Positions 44,259-53,095 of a stretch of DNA of 64,000 nucleotides are shown here, piece after piece. The notes under the pieces were generated by a model. The model did no database searches. It was not told where the DNA came from and saw only the letters and a program-made list of their open reading frames with translations. Each line of letters opens with the position of its first letter. The first letter of the stretch is position 1. The DNA lies in contig NZ_JAVJSE010000007.1 of the NCBI RefSeq assembly GCF_040219615.1, positions 62,001 through 126,000 of the forward strand, written 5' to 3'. A program made the position numbers and the translations under genes. Source of the DNA: Thalassobaculum_A sp040219615. Lineage in GTDB: Bacteria; Pseudomonadota; Alphaproteobacteria; Thalassobaculales; Thalassobaculaceae.

Positions 44259-45986
44259 TTATTCCACCGCCCGCAGGAAGTCGAAGTCGACGCCGCCGTC
44301 GGCCTGCAGCACGTGGTCCATGTAGATCTTGCGGTAGCCGCGCTTGAACTCGGGCTGGACGGCGGCCGGGTCCATGGCGGCGCGGCGCCGTTCCAGCTCG
44401 GCCTCGTCGACCAGCAGATCCAGCTTGCGGCCCTGGACCGACAGCCGGATGCGGTCGCCGGTGCGCACCAGGCCGAGCGGCCCGCCGTCGGCGGCCTCCG
44501 GGGTGACGTGCAGGATGATGGTGCCGAAGGCGGTCCCGCTCATCCGGGCGTCGGAGATCCGCACCATGTCCTTCAGGCCCTGGCGCGCCAGCTTCTTCGG
44601 GATCGGCAGGTAGCCGGCCTCGGGCATGGCGGCCGGGCTCTTCGGGCCGGCGTTCTGCAGCACCATGATGTCGTCGGCCTGGATGTCCAGGTCCGGGTCG
44701 TCGACCCGTGCCGCCATGTCGGCGAGCGACGAGAACACCACGGCCCGGCCCTCCTTCTCGAACAGGGTCGGGTCGGCGGCCGAGCGTTTCAGGATGGCGC
44801 CGCGCGGCGCCAGCGTCCCGAACAGCGCGACCAGCCCGCCCATGGCCTGGAACGGCTTGTCGAACGGCCGCACGATGTCGTGGTCGATCCAGCCGACATG
44901 GCTGTCGATCCGTTCGCCCAGGGTCTCGCCGGTGATGGTCATGGCGTCCAGGTGCAGCAGATGCTTCAGTTCCTTCAGCACGCCGATCAGCCCGCCGGCG
45001 GCGAACAGGTCCTCCATGTAGTGGGCGCCGGTCGGCTTCAGGTCGACCAGCACCGGGGTCTCGTCGGACATGGCGTTCAGCCGGTCCATCGACACCGGGA
45101 TGCCGAGCCGGCCGGCGATCGCCGTCAGGTGGACGATGGCGTTGGTCGAGCCGCCGATCGCCAGCAGGATGCGCAGCGCGTTCTCCACCGACTTCGGGGT
45201 GATGATGTCGCGCGGCAGCAGCCGGTCCTTGCCGGTCGCGGTCGCCAGCTCCATCGCCCGCACCCCGGACGCCTCGGCGGCGCGTAGCCGGTCGGCATGG
45301 ACGGCGGGGATCGCGGCGGTGCCGGGCAGCATGATGCCGAGCGCCTCGCCGATGCAGGCCATGGTGCTGGCCGTGCCCATCACCGCGCAGGTGCCGGCGG
45401 TGGTGGCAAGGCTGCCCTCGACCCGGCGGATGCCCGGCTCGTCGACCTCGCCGGCCCGGAACTTCGCCCAGAACCGCCGGCAGTCGGTGCAGGCGCCCAG
45501 CCGCTCGCCGTCATAGGGCGAGGTCAGCATCGGGCCGACGGCGAGGTAGACCATCGGCACGTCGGCGTTGGCCGCCCCCATGAGCTGGGCCGGCAATGTC
45601 TTGTCGCAGCCGCCGATCACCACCACCGCGTCCATCGGCTGGGCGCGGATCATCTCCTCCACGTCCATGCTCATCAGGTTGCGGTACATCAGCGAGGTCG
45701 GGTTCAGGAAGGTCTCGCCGAGCGAGATGGTCGGGAAGTCGATCGGCAGGCCGCCGGCCGCCAGCACCCCGCGCTTGGTCGCCTCGACCAGTTCCGGCAT
45801 CAGCCGGTGGCAGTTGTTGTAGCCACTGCCGGAGCTGCAGATGCCGACCACCGGCTTGGCCAGCATGTCGCGGCTGTAGCCCATGGACGACGCCATCGAG
45901 CGGCGCAGGTAAAGGCTGAACTCGTTGTCGCCATAGTTGGTGAGCCCGCGGCCCAGCCCCTTCGGCGCCGGTGTGTCGTCGGTCAT
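44259..45986 (-). CDS. IlvD/Edd-family sugar-acid dehydratase
   Basis: The 575-residue Fe-S dehydratase has CSSGSGYNNCH near the N-terminus, GGCDKTLPAQLMG and GTCAVMGTASTM as cluster-binding and substrate motifs, and TGDRIRLSVQGR near the end. It resembles L-arabinonate or other pentonate dehydratases more than branched-chain IlvD: SLYLRRSMASSMGYSRDML is the typical start. It converts a sugar acid to a 2-keto-3-deoxy acid. The specific substrate is unresolved. Confidence 0.88.
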   Translation of the reverse strand: MTDDTPAPKGLGRGLTNYGDNEFSLYLRRSMASSMGYSRDMLAKPVVGICSSGSGYNNCHRLMPELVEATKRGVLAAGGLPIDFPTISLGETFLNPTSLMYRNLMSMDVEEMIRAQPMDAVVVIGGCDKTLPAQLMGAANADVPMVYLAVGPMLTSPYDGERLGACTDCRRFWAKFRAGEVDEPGIRRVEGSLATTAGTCAVMGTASTMACIGEALGIMLPGTAAIPAVHADRLRAAEASGVRAMELATATGKDRLLPRDIITPKSVENALRILLAIGGSTNAIVHLTAIAGRLGIPVSMDRLNAMSDETPVLVDLKPTGAHYMEDLFAAGGLIGVLKELKHLLHLDAMTITGETLGERIDSHVGWIDHDIVRPFDKPFQAMGGLVALFGTLAPRGAILKRSAADPTLFEKEGRAVVFSSLADMAARVDDPDLDIQADDIMVLQNAGPKSPAAMPEAGYLPIPKKLARQGLKDMVRISDARMSGTAFGTIILHVTPEAADGGPLGLVRTGDRIRLSVQGRKLDLLVDEAELERRRAAMDPAAVQPEFKRGYRKIYMDHVLQADGGVDFDFLRAVE

Positions 45987-46163
45987 GAGCGTTCCTCCTG
46001 GCGCGATCCTAGGCGGTGCCGGATGCGCGGGGGAAGCCCCGAAGCCCGGTCATTGATGCCGGGTCGTCATATCAATTGTGGCCGCGCTCGGAGGACGGCA
46101 CAATCAGCTGCAACTTATGCGGAAGCTGCCGGGCGCGCGGATCGGGAACATGGGGGATCAGGG

Positions 46164-46565
46164 ATGACCGGACTACGCACCGCACTGGCCGTCGCCGTGC
46201 TGGGCCTCGCGGTCGCAGGCTGCACCAGCTGGGCGACCTCCAACGTGAGGCCGGTGGGCGCCGCTTCGGCGACGCCGGCCGCAGCCGGCCACCGACCGCC
46301 GGCCGCGTCGGAGATCGTGGTGACCGCCGGGGACTTCCCGAACCGGCCCTACGATGTGCTCGGTGATCTCGAGGTGACCGTCAACAAGACCATGGTGTTC
46401 TTCCCGGACCCGACGCCGGCGGACATCGACGCCAAGCTGCGCGAGCAGGCGGCGGCGATGGGGGCGGACGCCGTGATCCTGGTGAAGTACGGCAAGGTCG
46501 GCCTGTCCTGGGTCAGCTACGGCTCGCTCGACGGTTCCGGGCGGGCGGTCCGGTTCAGGCGGTGA
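46164..46565 (+). CDS. Small lipoprotein with YbjQ-like segment
   Basis: The 133-residue lipoprotein has a lipobox VAGC (Cys20). The mature part has RPYDVLGDLEVTVNK and LREQAAAMGADAVILVKY, recalling the YbjQ/UPF0145 alpha-beta fold. The function is unknown. A G-rich ribosome-binding site precedes the ATG. Confidence 0.75.
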   Translation: MTGLRTALAVAVLGLAVAGCTSWATSNVRPVGAASATPAAAGHRPPAASEIVVTAGDFPNRPYDVLGDLEVTVNKTMVFFPDPTPADIDAKLREQAAAMGADAVILVKYGKVGLSWVSYGSLDGSGRAVRFRR

Positions 46566-46575
46566 GTGCCGGCCC

Positions 46576-47238
46576 TCAGGCGGCCCGGGCCATCTCGCGC
46601 GGGTCGTGCATGCCTTCCTTCACGCCCCAGCGGATCAGCAGCACGTTGACCGGATAGGCGGCGGCCAGCCCGGCCGTCAGCGAGACGATCAGGGACGCCC
46701 AGAACAGCGGCTCGGCCATGGTGGCGGACCCGGCGAGCACCAGGTCGACGCTCAGGGCGACGATTTCCATGACGGTGATCGAGGCCGTCTCGGAATAGAA
46801 CGCGTCGCGCAGCGCCTCGCCGAGGCCGACACCCTCCTGCATCAACGGGCCGACGGTCAGCGCGAAGCCGGCCACATAGGCCAGGGCGAAGGTGGTGCTC
46901 ACCACCCACCAGTTGCCGAGCGACAGCAGGCCGACGGTGATCACGATGCCGGTGATCTCGCCCAGCCCGCATCCGGAATAGCAGTGTGCGACCGAGCGGG
47001 CGCCGCGCCGCCAGACGCTGTCACGCCGGATCTGCTTGCGACCGGTCTTCCAGTAGAGCCACAGGCCGAGCGGCCCGGAATAGGCGACGGTGAAGACCCA
47101 GACATACTTCATCATCCCGGCGATTTCCGGGTTCCGGTGCGCCAGGTCGCGCAGCAGCACGGCCACGCACGCCGCCGCGAGTGTCGCCCAGGCGCCGACG
47201 AGCACCCAGCTGTCCAGGAGTCCTCGAACGGTTTCCAT
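46576..47238 (-). CDS. DUF4396 membrane protein
   Basis: The 220-residue integral membrane protein has six hydrophobic helices. The motif AHCYSGCGLGEITGIVI in the middle contains a His and two Cys (HCxxGC), typical of DUF4396 and possibly metal-binding. Its length agrees with the family. The function is unknown; metal or copper handling is a guess from the motif only. Confidence 0.82.
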   Translation of the reverse strand: METVRGLLDSWVLVGAWATLAAACVAVLLRDLAHRNPEIAGMMKYVWVFTVAYSGPLGLWLYWKTGRKQIRRDSVWRRGARSVAHCYSGCGLGEITGIVITVGLLSLGNWWVVSTTFALAYVAGFALTVGPLMQEGVGLGEALRDAFYSETASITVMEIVALSVDLVLAGSATMAEPLFWASLIVSLTAGLAAAYPVNVLLIRWGVKEGMHDPREMARAA

Positions 47239-47307
47239 GCACGGTTGCCTCCTGCCCGTCCAACACGCCGACCGGCAGGAGGTTCCGCCGGGCGTCGCCG
47301 GCGGGCA

Positions 47308-47664
47308 TCACCGGGGCGCATGCGCGCCGTACACCCGCTCCCGCTCCATCCCGTGGAACAGCGCCGCCTGAGGGCCCTGGTCGGGGCCGAAATACAGCCC
47401 GAGCTCCGCTGCCAGGCGGAAGAAGCCCGGGGCCGGCAGGCCGGCGCGCTTGGCCGACACCGCGACCGCCGCGAGCAGGGGCCGGCCGGCGGCATGGTCG
47501 TCGCGCATCAGCGCCTCCAGGGCGTGGGTGACCCGGTGGATGGCGCGCGGCGGCACGAGGCCGGCGGCGGTCGCCAACTCCAGGTAGGTCACGGTCGTGC
47601 CGCGGCCGGCGGCGTCCTCCAGGATCGGTCGCAGGCGATCGGCCAGGGAGATCGGATCGGTCAC
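47308..47664 (-). CDS. Small protein with winged-helix-like start
   Basis: The 118-residue protein starts with a helix-turn-helix-like segment (GRGTTVTYLELATAAGLVPPRAIHRVTHALEALM) and continues to PLLAAVAVSAKRAGLPAPGFFRLA, a pattern seen in DNA-alkyltransferase-like or wHTH proteins. The family was not fixed. It lies between DUF4396 and the divergent plsC. Confidence 0.65.
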   Translation of the reverse strand: MTDPISLADRLRPILEDAAGRGTTVTYLELATAAGLVPPRAIHRVTHALEALMRDDHAAGRPLLAAVAVSAKRAGLPAPGFFRLAAELGLYFGPDQGPQAALFHGMERERVYGAHAPR

Positions 47665-47705
47665 GGGATCTGGCGCTTTCTTCGGCGGCTCGCTATAGCC
47701 GAGGG

Positions 47706-48425
47706 ATGATCGTCGTCCGCAGTACCCTGTTCAACCTCCTGTTCTACGGCTTCACCCTGCTGGTCGGGGTGCTGGGCCTGCCGTCGTTCCTGTTGGGGCG
47801 ACGGGCGGTGCAGAGGGTGTCGCGGTTCTGGTCGGGCACGCTGGTGGCGATGGCCCGCGTGGTCGCCGGCATCGACGTCGAGCTGCGCGGCACCGAGAAT
47901 CTTCCCAAGGGGGCGGCGATCGTCGCGGCCAAGCACCAGTCGGCCTGGGAGACGCTGTACTTCACCGAACTGCTCGACCGGCCGGCGGCGGTGATGAAGG
48001 AGGAACTGGTCAGGGTGCCGGTGGTCGGACCCTACATGCGGGCGATGGAGATGATCCCGGTCGACCGCAAGGCGGGTGCCTCGGCCCTGCGGCGGATGGT
48101 CGAGAAGGCGCGCGAGGCGACGGCGGCCGGGCGGGCGATCCTTATCTTCCCGCAGGGCACGCGGGTCTCGCCGGGCGCCAAGGCACCGTATCATCCAGGC
48201 ACCGCGGCGCTGTATGTCGGCCTCGGCCTGCCGGTGATCCCGGTCGCCCTGAACTCCGGCATGTACTGGCCGCGCAATGCCTTCTGGAAGCGGCCGGGCA
48301 GGATCATCGTGGAGTTCCTGCCGCCGATTCCGCCGGGTCTGGACCGCAAGGCGTTCATGGCCCGGCTGGAGGAGGCCCTGGAGAGCGCGACCGCCCGTCT
48401 CGAGGCCGAGGCGCGCGCCGAGTAG
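47706..48425 (+). CDS. plsC: 1-acyl-glycerol-3-phosphate acyltransferase (PlsC-like)
   Basis: The 239-residue membrane-bound acyltransferase has an N-terminal hydrophobic helix (about 6-27), the acyltransferase block KHQSAWE (an HxxxxE version of HxxxxD), ELVRVPVVGPYMRA, IPVDRK and FPQGTR. It transfers acyl groups to lysophosphatidate in phospholipid synthesis; a second or variant PlsC is also possible. Confidence 0.88.
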   Translation: MIVVRSTLFNLLFYGFTLLVGVLGLPSFLLGRRAVQRVSRFWSGTLVAMARVVAGIDVELRGTENLPKGAAIVAAKHQSAWETLYFTELLDRPAAVMKEELVRVPVVGPYMRAMEMIPVDRKAGASALRRMVEKAREATAAGRAILIFPQGTRVSPGAKAPYHPGTAALYVGLGLPVIPVALNSGMYWPRNAFWKRPGRIIVEFLPPIPPGLDRKAFMARLEEALESATARLEAEARAE

Positions 48426-48435
48426 TCCTGTCCGC

Positions 48436-48879
48436 TCAGCCGCCGAGGAAACTGGAGACCGCCCGGTCGGCGATGGCGCCGCACACCTTCTTGCCGACCA
48501 CGTCCTTCAGCTTGCCGAGGTCGAAGGAGCCGCCGTCGCCGGCCTGCAGGACGCCGCCGAGCCCGCTCAGATAACCGCTGTCCCGGGAGGCCTTCTCCTG
48601 GCCGCCGACCTTGGCGAGCAGCCGGTCCTTCACCGTCGTCGCGGCGTCGGGCGCGTAGCCCTGCTGCTGGCAGTAGGCGAGGGCGCCGGCCGCGTTCTGC
48701 GGGCTGGCCAGCGACGTCGAGCCGGAGGCGAGGCCGCTCAGGAGCGACGCCCCGGTCGACGACTGGCCCGGGAGCGCGCTGCCGCCGAGCGTCGACAGGT
48801 CCTTGAGGGACTGGGCGGCGGCCGGCGCCGAGAGCGCGGCCAGGACCAGCAGGGCGGCGAGGGCTTCACGGGGCTGCAT
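48436..48879 (-). CDS. DUF2501 exported protein
   Basis: The 147-residue protein has a signal peptide (cut near AAAQ) and the DUF2501 pattern: LSSGLASGSTSLASPQNAAG-like stretch, AYCQQQGY, LLAKVGG and the end KDVVGKKVCGAIADRAVSSFL. It is periplasmic and of unknown role, with two conserved Cys. Confidence 0.85.
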   Translation of the reverse strand: MQPREALAALLVLAALSAPAAAQSLKDLSTLGGSALPGQSSTGASLLSGLASGSTSLASPQNAAGALAYCQQQGYAPDAATTVKDRLLAKVGGQEKASRDSGYLSGLGGVLQAGDGGSFDLGKLKDVVGKKVCGAIADRAVSSFLGG

Positions 48880-48907
48880 CGGGCTCTCCAGGCGGCGGTT
48901 CGTTGCG

Positions 48908-49963
48908 TCAGTAGCGGCAGGTCTCGGGCATCGCCCGGCCGCCGGCCAGGCCGGACACCCGGAACGGCGCGTGCGGGTTCGCCGGATCCACCTCGACCAC
49001 CGCGATGTCGAGGGGCAGGGTGAAGTCGCCCCAGGCGTTCAGCCGCCAGAACAGCGGCCGGCCGTCGGCCGAGGTGATCGCCTCGAGACAGGCCGCTGTG
49101 GTGTCGCCGTGCACCAGCAGCACCGGCCCGGGATAGGCCAGGGCCTGCAGGGCCAGTTCGCGGCAGACCGGCGCGAAGGCCGGGCGCTCGAGGCATCGGG
49201 TCAGGCGCTGTTCCGCACCTGTCGGGGCCTTGTCCCGGTCGGGCGTGAACGGGTCGGCCTGCATGGCGATCACCACCGCGCCGGCGCGGCCGGCCCTGGC
49301 CGTCCGGAACGCTTCTGCGATCCAGGCCAGGTTCGCCGCGTCGCGTGCGTCGGCCAGGGCCAGGGCCAGATCCCGGTCGTCGAGTTCGATGCCCCGGCGG
49401 CCGTTCGCGGTGCCGACGACGTGGATCGTGGCGAACTGCACGCCACCGGTCGACCACAGGGCGTTCTCCGGCTGGCCGGGCTGCGCGCGATAGTGCCATT
49501 TCGCGTCGACGGAGGCCGGCGGCACCGCGAAGTGGATGCGGCGCAGGGCGTCCAGGCGGGCCAGCTCGGACACCGGGTGAGGCACGCGCTCGGCGTCGCA
49601 GTCGGTCCAGTCGTTGTCGCCGGGGGTCAGGAACACCGGCTTGCGGAAGCCGTCTCGCCACAGGGCACGCTGGGCGACCTGCCACTCGTCGGTGCAGGAG
49701 GTCGTCCCGCCACGCACCTCGGTCGCGGCGTTGCGGGCAAAGCCCTCCGGCCGGCCGAGATCGCCGAGGGCGACGACGAAGGCGATGCCGTCGTCGCCGG
49801 CGATCCGCCCGGCCGCCTCGCCGGCCAGGAAGTCCTGTTCCGATTCGCTGTACGGCATATCGCCGTAGACCGCGAAGCGCAGCCCGTCGGCGAGGGCGGG
49901 CGACCCCAGCAGGAGCAGGGCGAGGGCCGGGACGGCCGCGGCGATGCGGGCTGACGAGGCCAT
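48908..49963 (-). CDS. Secreted metallophosphoesterase-like protein
   Basis: The 351-residue exported protein has a signal peptide (cut near ALADG) and calcineurin-like features: FAVYGDMPYSESEQ, VVALGDLGRP, TPGDNDWTDCD (replacing GNHD) and a late VLLVHGDTT. Its layout resembles secreted phosphodiesterase-like proteins. The substrate is unknown. Confidence 0.82.
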   Translation of the reverse strand: MASSARIAAAVPALALLLLGSPALADGLRFAVYGDMPYSESEQDFLAGEAAGRIAGDDGIAFVVALGDLGRPEGFARNAATEVRGGTTSCTDEWQVAQRALWRDGFRKPVFLTPGDNDWTDCDAERVPHPVSELARLDALRRIHFAVPPASVDAKWHYRAQPGQPENALWSTGGVQFATIHVVGTANGRRGIELDDRDLALALADARDAANLAWIAEAFRTARAGRAGAVVIAMQADPFTPDRDKAPTGAEQRLTRCLERPAFAPVCRELALQALAYPGPVLLVHGDTTAACLEAITSADGRPLFWRLNAWGDFTLPLDIAVVEVDPANPHAPFRVSGLAGGRAMPETCRY

Positions 49964-49997
49964 CCCGAACCCTCCCTTCCGAACGATCGGCGTGCGG

Positions 49998-51005
49998 CTA
50001 CCCTGCCATCAGCCGGTCGACGATCGGCGCCACGCCGTCCTTCAGCGGGTCGACCACCGGCAGGCCGGTCTGCTCGGCGGTCTTCTTCTTGAACGCCGTC
50101 GCCTCCTCGGCCGAGACGTTCGAGCTGTTCAGGCTGACGCCGACGAACTTCACGTCCTCGTTCACCATCCTGGCCATGTGCAGGATGGTCTCCATGCAGG
50201 TCGGGATCTCCGGCACCGGATAGTCCGGCAGGCCGCGCATGTGCGGGCGGCCGATCTCGTGGCACATCACCAGGGCGTCGGCCTGGGCGCCGTGGATCAG
50301 GCCGAGCGTCACGCCGGAATAGGACACGTTGTACAGCGATCCCTGGCCCTCGATCAGGTCCCAGTGGTCCTCGCTGTTCTCGGGCGCCAGGGTCTCGACG
50401 CAGCCCGAGATGAAGTCGGCGATCACCGCGTCGATCGAGGCGCCGGAGCCGGCGATGAAGATGCCGGTCTGGCCGGTCGCCCGGAAGTCGGCGTTCAGGT
50501 TGCGGGCCCGCATCTCCTTCTCGATCGCCAGGGTCGTGAACATCTTGCCGACCGACACATCGGTGCCGACGGTCAGCAGCCGCTTGCCGGTGCGCGGCTT
50601 GCCGCTGGCGACCGGGTAGTCGCGGCTCGGATGGCGCACGTCGAACAGGTGCCGGCCCTGCCGGGCGGCGGCGTCCTTGAGCGCCGGGATCGCGGTGATC
50701 TTGGTGTGAAGCCCTGACGCGATGTCCATCCCCAGATCCAGAGCCTTGACCAGCTCGACGATCCAGCTCTCCGGGATGAAGCCGCCGCGGTTCGCGACCC
50801 CGAGGATGACGGTCTTCGCGCCCTGCGCGGCGGCTTCCTCGATGGTCAGGTCGGGCAGGCCTAGGTCGGCCTTGCAGCCCGGCAGCCGGAACTGCCCGAT
50901 GCACCATTCCGGGCGCCAGACCTTGACGCCGTTGGCGGTCTTCGCCGCCAGCTGGTCAGGGGCGTCGCCCAGGAAAAGAAGATACGGATTCTGGATCGTC
51001 GCCAC
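49998..51005 (-). CDS. dgcN: D-glutamate N-acetyltransferase DgcN (DUF1611)
   Basis: The 335-residue protein has an N-terminal domain of the DUF1611 type and a P-loop-like GTDVSVGKM, then RATGQTGIFIAGSGASIDAV and the EGQGSLY segment. DgcN acetylates D-glutamate to N-acetyl-D-glutamate, which DgcA then racemises. dgcA is present at 58883, in the same 10-kb segment. It starts with MATIQNPYLLFLGDA. Confidence 0.88.
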   Translation of the reverse strand: MATIQNPYLLFLGDAPDQLAAKTANGVKVWRPEWCIGQFRLPGCKADLGLPDLTIEEAAAQGAKTVILGVANRGGFIPESWIVELVKALDLGMDIASGLHTKITAIPALKDAAARQGRHLFDVRHPSRDYPVASGKPRTGKRLLTVGTDVSVGKMFTTLAIEKEMRARNLNADFRATGQTGIFIAGSGASIDAVIADFISGCVETLAPENSEDHWDLIEGQGSLYNVSYSGVTLGLIHGAQADALVMCHEIGRPHMRGLPDYPVPEIPTCMETILHMARMVNEDVKFVGVSLNSSNVSAEEATAFKKKTAEQTGLPVVDPLKDGVAPIVDRLMAG

Positions 51006-51168
51006 GGATAACCCCCTCGGATCGGAAGAGCGCCGGCCGCGGTGGCGGCCGGCTCACACGGGTGGCGGCTGTCCACCGGACGGAGCCGGTCGTCGCCGCG
51101 TTTCGATCGGAAAATAGAACGGACGGCAGGCGAGCACCACTGGGAAGGCGGCCCGGCCGCCGGGCAAG

Positions 51169-52137
51169 TCAATCGTTCGGCTTGTACAGGCCGGCGTCCT
51201 TGGCGACCCGGCGCCATTCCGCGAAGCTGTCCTGCCAGTAGCCGGCATAGGCCTTGGGCCCGAGATAGCCCTCGACCGTTCCGTGCTCCCGCAGCAGGGC
51301 GGTGACCCTGGGGTCGCCCAGGGCGGCCTCGAACAGTGTCGAGTAGTGCTCGACGACCTCCGGCTTGGCACCCTTCGGCAGCATTACGCCGCGGTCGATC
51401 GTGAACACCAGGTCGATCCCCTGCTCGCGCAACGTCGGGACATCGGGACTGTCGACCAGACGGTCTGCGCTGGTGACGGCGAGCACCCGGACCGGACCCT
51501 CCCCGGTGAGCCGCCGGGCGATCGCCTGGTTGAGCTCGGTGACGTCGATGGTGCCGTCGAGCAAGGCGTTCAGCCGCTCGCGCATACCCTCCAGGAACAC
51601 CTGGTTGAACGCCGCCCCGGTGCGGTCCGCGATCAGCAGGAACAGGAAATGGCTGGCCAGGCCCTCGGTGGACCCGGCCTTGACGCCCTCCGGGCCGCGG
51701 GCTGCCTCCAGCATCTCGGGCATGGTCTTGAAGGCGGCCTCGGTCCCGGCGGCGACCACCACCGGCGTCCTGGTCAGGCGAGCGACCGATGTCAGCGTGT
51801 TCCAGTTCAGCTTGGACGTACCGGCGATGTAGCTGGTCATCAGGCTCTGGTGCACCGCCAGCACCGTGCAGCCGTCGGGACGGGCTCTGGCGGCCGTCTC
51901 GGTGCCGCGAACGCCTTCCTCGCCGCTGAGGTTGACGACCTCCAGGCGTGGCTTGGCCCCGCCGCGGTTGGCGGCGTCGGCGAGGGCGCGGAAGATCAGG
52001 TCGGTCCCGCTGCCCGAGCCCCAAGGCACGATCAGCCGTGCCGTCAGGCAGGGCAGGTCGGCGGCGGCGGCCGGCAGCGACAGGCCCAGGCAGACCGACA
52101 CCATCGCCGCTACCGGCAGGCTGATCGCGAATCGCAT
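51169..52137 (-). CDS. TctC-family tripartite tricarboxylate transporter binding protein
   Basis: The 322-residue periplasmic protein has a signal peptide (about 1-25) and the Bug/TctC fold: LIVPWGSGSGTDLIFRALADA at the N-terminus and a conserved DxPTLREQGID segment. TctC proteins capture carboxylates or amino acids for TctAB. No TctAB genes adjoin, so it may act as an orphan receptor. It is divergent from the aspartate dehydrogenase-like gene. Confidence 0.85.
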   Translation of the reverse strand: MRFAISLPVAAMVSVCLGLSLPAAAADLPCLTARLIVPWGSGSGTDLIFRALADAANRGGAKPRLEVVNLSGEEGVRGTETAARARPDGCTVLAVHQSLMTSYIAGTSKLNWNTLTSVARLTRTPVVVAAGTEAAFKTMPEMLEAARGPEGVKAGSTEGLASHFLFLLIADRTGAAFNQVFLEGMRERLNALLDGTIDVTELNQAIARRLTGEGPVRVLAVTSADRLVDSPDVPTLREQGIDLVFTIDRGVMLPKGAKPEVVEHYSTLFEAALGDPRVTALLREHGTVEGYLGPKAYAGYWQDSFAEWRRVAKDAGLYKPND

Positions 52138-52231
52138 CTTGGGCGGGGTTCCTCCTGCGCGCCTGGACTCGCCTGCGGGCTGGGTCTACGAACGCATCGT
52201 GGATCATCAACGTGTTAACGGCGAGGGCAAA

Positions 52232-53062
52232 GTGTCGGGACAACCAGCAGAGGGCAGCTTGACGGTCGCCGTCGGGGGACTCGGGGCGATCGGTCTGGCC
52301 GTGGCGCAGGCCCTGGACGAAGGGCGTATCGAGGGGCTGCGGCTGACCGCCGTGTCGGCGCGCGACGTCGCCAAGGCGCAGCGCGCCATGGCCGGCTTCC
52401 GCATGCCGGTCCGGGTGGTGCCGCTCGGCGAGCTCGCCGACCTCGCCGACGTGGTGGTGGAGTGCGCCCCGGCGGCGGTGTTCGGCGAGGTCGCGGGACC
52501 GGCGGTGGAACGCGGCCGGATCTTCATGCCGATCAGCGTCGGCGCGATGCTGCGCCACATGGACCTGGTCGAACGGGCGCGCAGGACCGGGGCCCGGATC
52601 GTCGTGCCGACCGGGGCGCTGATCGGCCTCGACGCGGTGCGGGCCGCGGCCGAGGGAGAGATCCGGGAGGTTCGGCTGGTGACCCGCAAGCCGCCGCTCG
52701 GCCTCGCCGGGGCGCCCTATCTGGTCGAGAACGGCATCGCGGTCGAGGGACTGACCGAGGCGAAGCGGGTGTTCGAGGGCTCGGCGCGCGACGGGGCGGC
52801 CGGCTTTCCGGCCAACGTCAACGTCGCCGCCGCCTTGTCGCTGGCGGGAATCGGACCGGACGCGACCCGCCTGGAGATCTGGGCGGATCCGGCTGTGACG
52901 CGCAACACCCACACCATCGTGGTCGACGCCGACAGCGCCCGCTTCACCATGACCATCGAGAACGTGCCGAGCGAGGAGAACCCGCGGACCGGCAAGATCA
53001 CCGCGCTCAGCGTGATCGCCGCGCTCCGCCGGCTGAAGGCTCCGCTGGTCGCCGGGACCTGA
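52232..53062 (+). CDS. Aspartate dehydrogenase-like NAD(P) oxidoreductase
   Basis: The 276-residue protein has a Rossmann motif VAVGGLGAIGLAVAQALD and VECAPAAVFGEVA. The C-terminal domain contains FPANVNVAAALSLAGIGPD and NTHTIVVDADSARFTMTIENVPS, the L-aspartate dehydrogenase (NadX/AspDH) pattern. It should oxidatively deaminate aspartate to iminoaspartate or oxaloacetate. It uses a GTG start, with GCGAGGG upstream. Cotranscription with dgcN is excluded by orientation. Confidence 0.88.
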   Translation: MSGQPAEGSLTVAVGGLGAIGLAVAQALDEGRIEGLRLTAVSARDVAKAQRAMAGFRMPVRVVPLGELADLADVVVECAPAAVFGEVAGPAVERGRIFMPISVGAMLRHMDLVERARRTGARIVVPTGALIGLDAVRAAAEGEIREVRLVTRKPPLGLAGAPYLVENGIAVEGLTEAKRVFEGSARDGAAGFPANVNVAAALSLAGIGPDATRLEIWADPAVTRNTHTIVVDADSARFTMTIENVPSEENPRTGKITALSVIAALRRLKAPLVAGT

Positions 53063-53095
53063 GGTTCGACGGGGCCGCCGTTCGGCCGAAGGCGG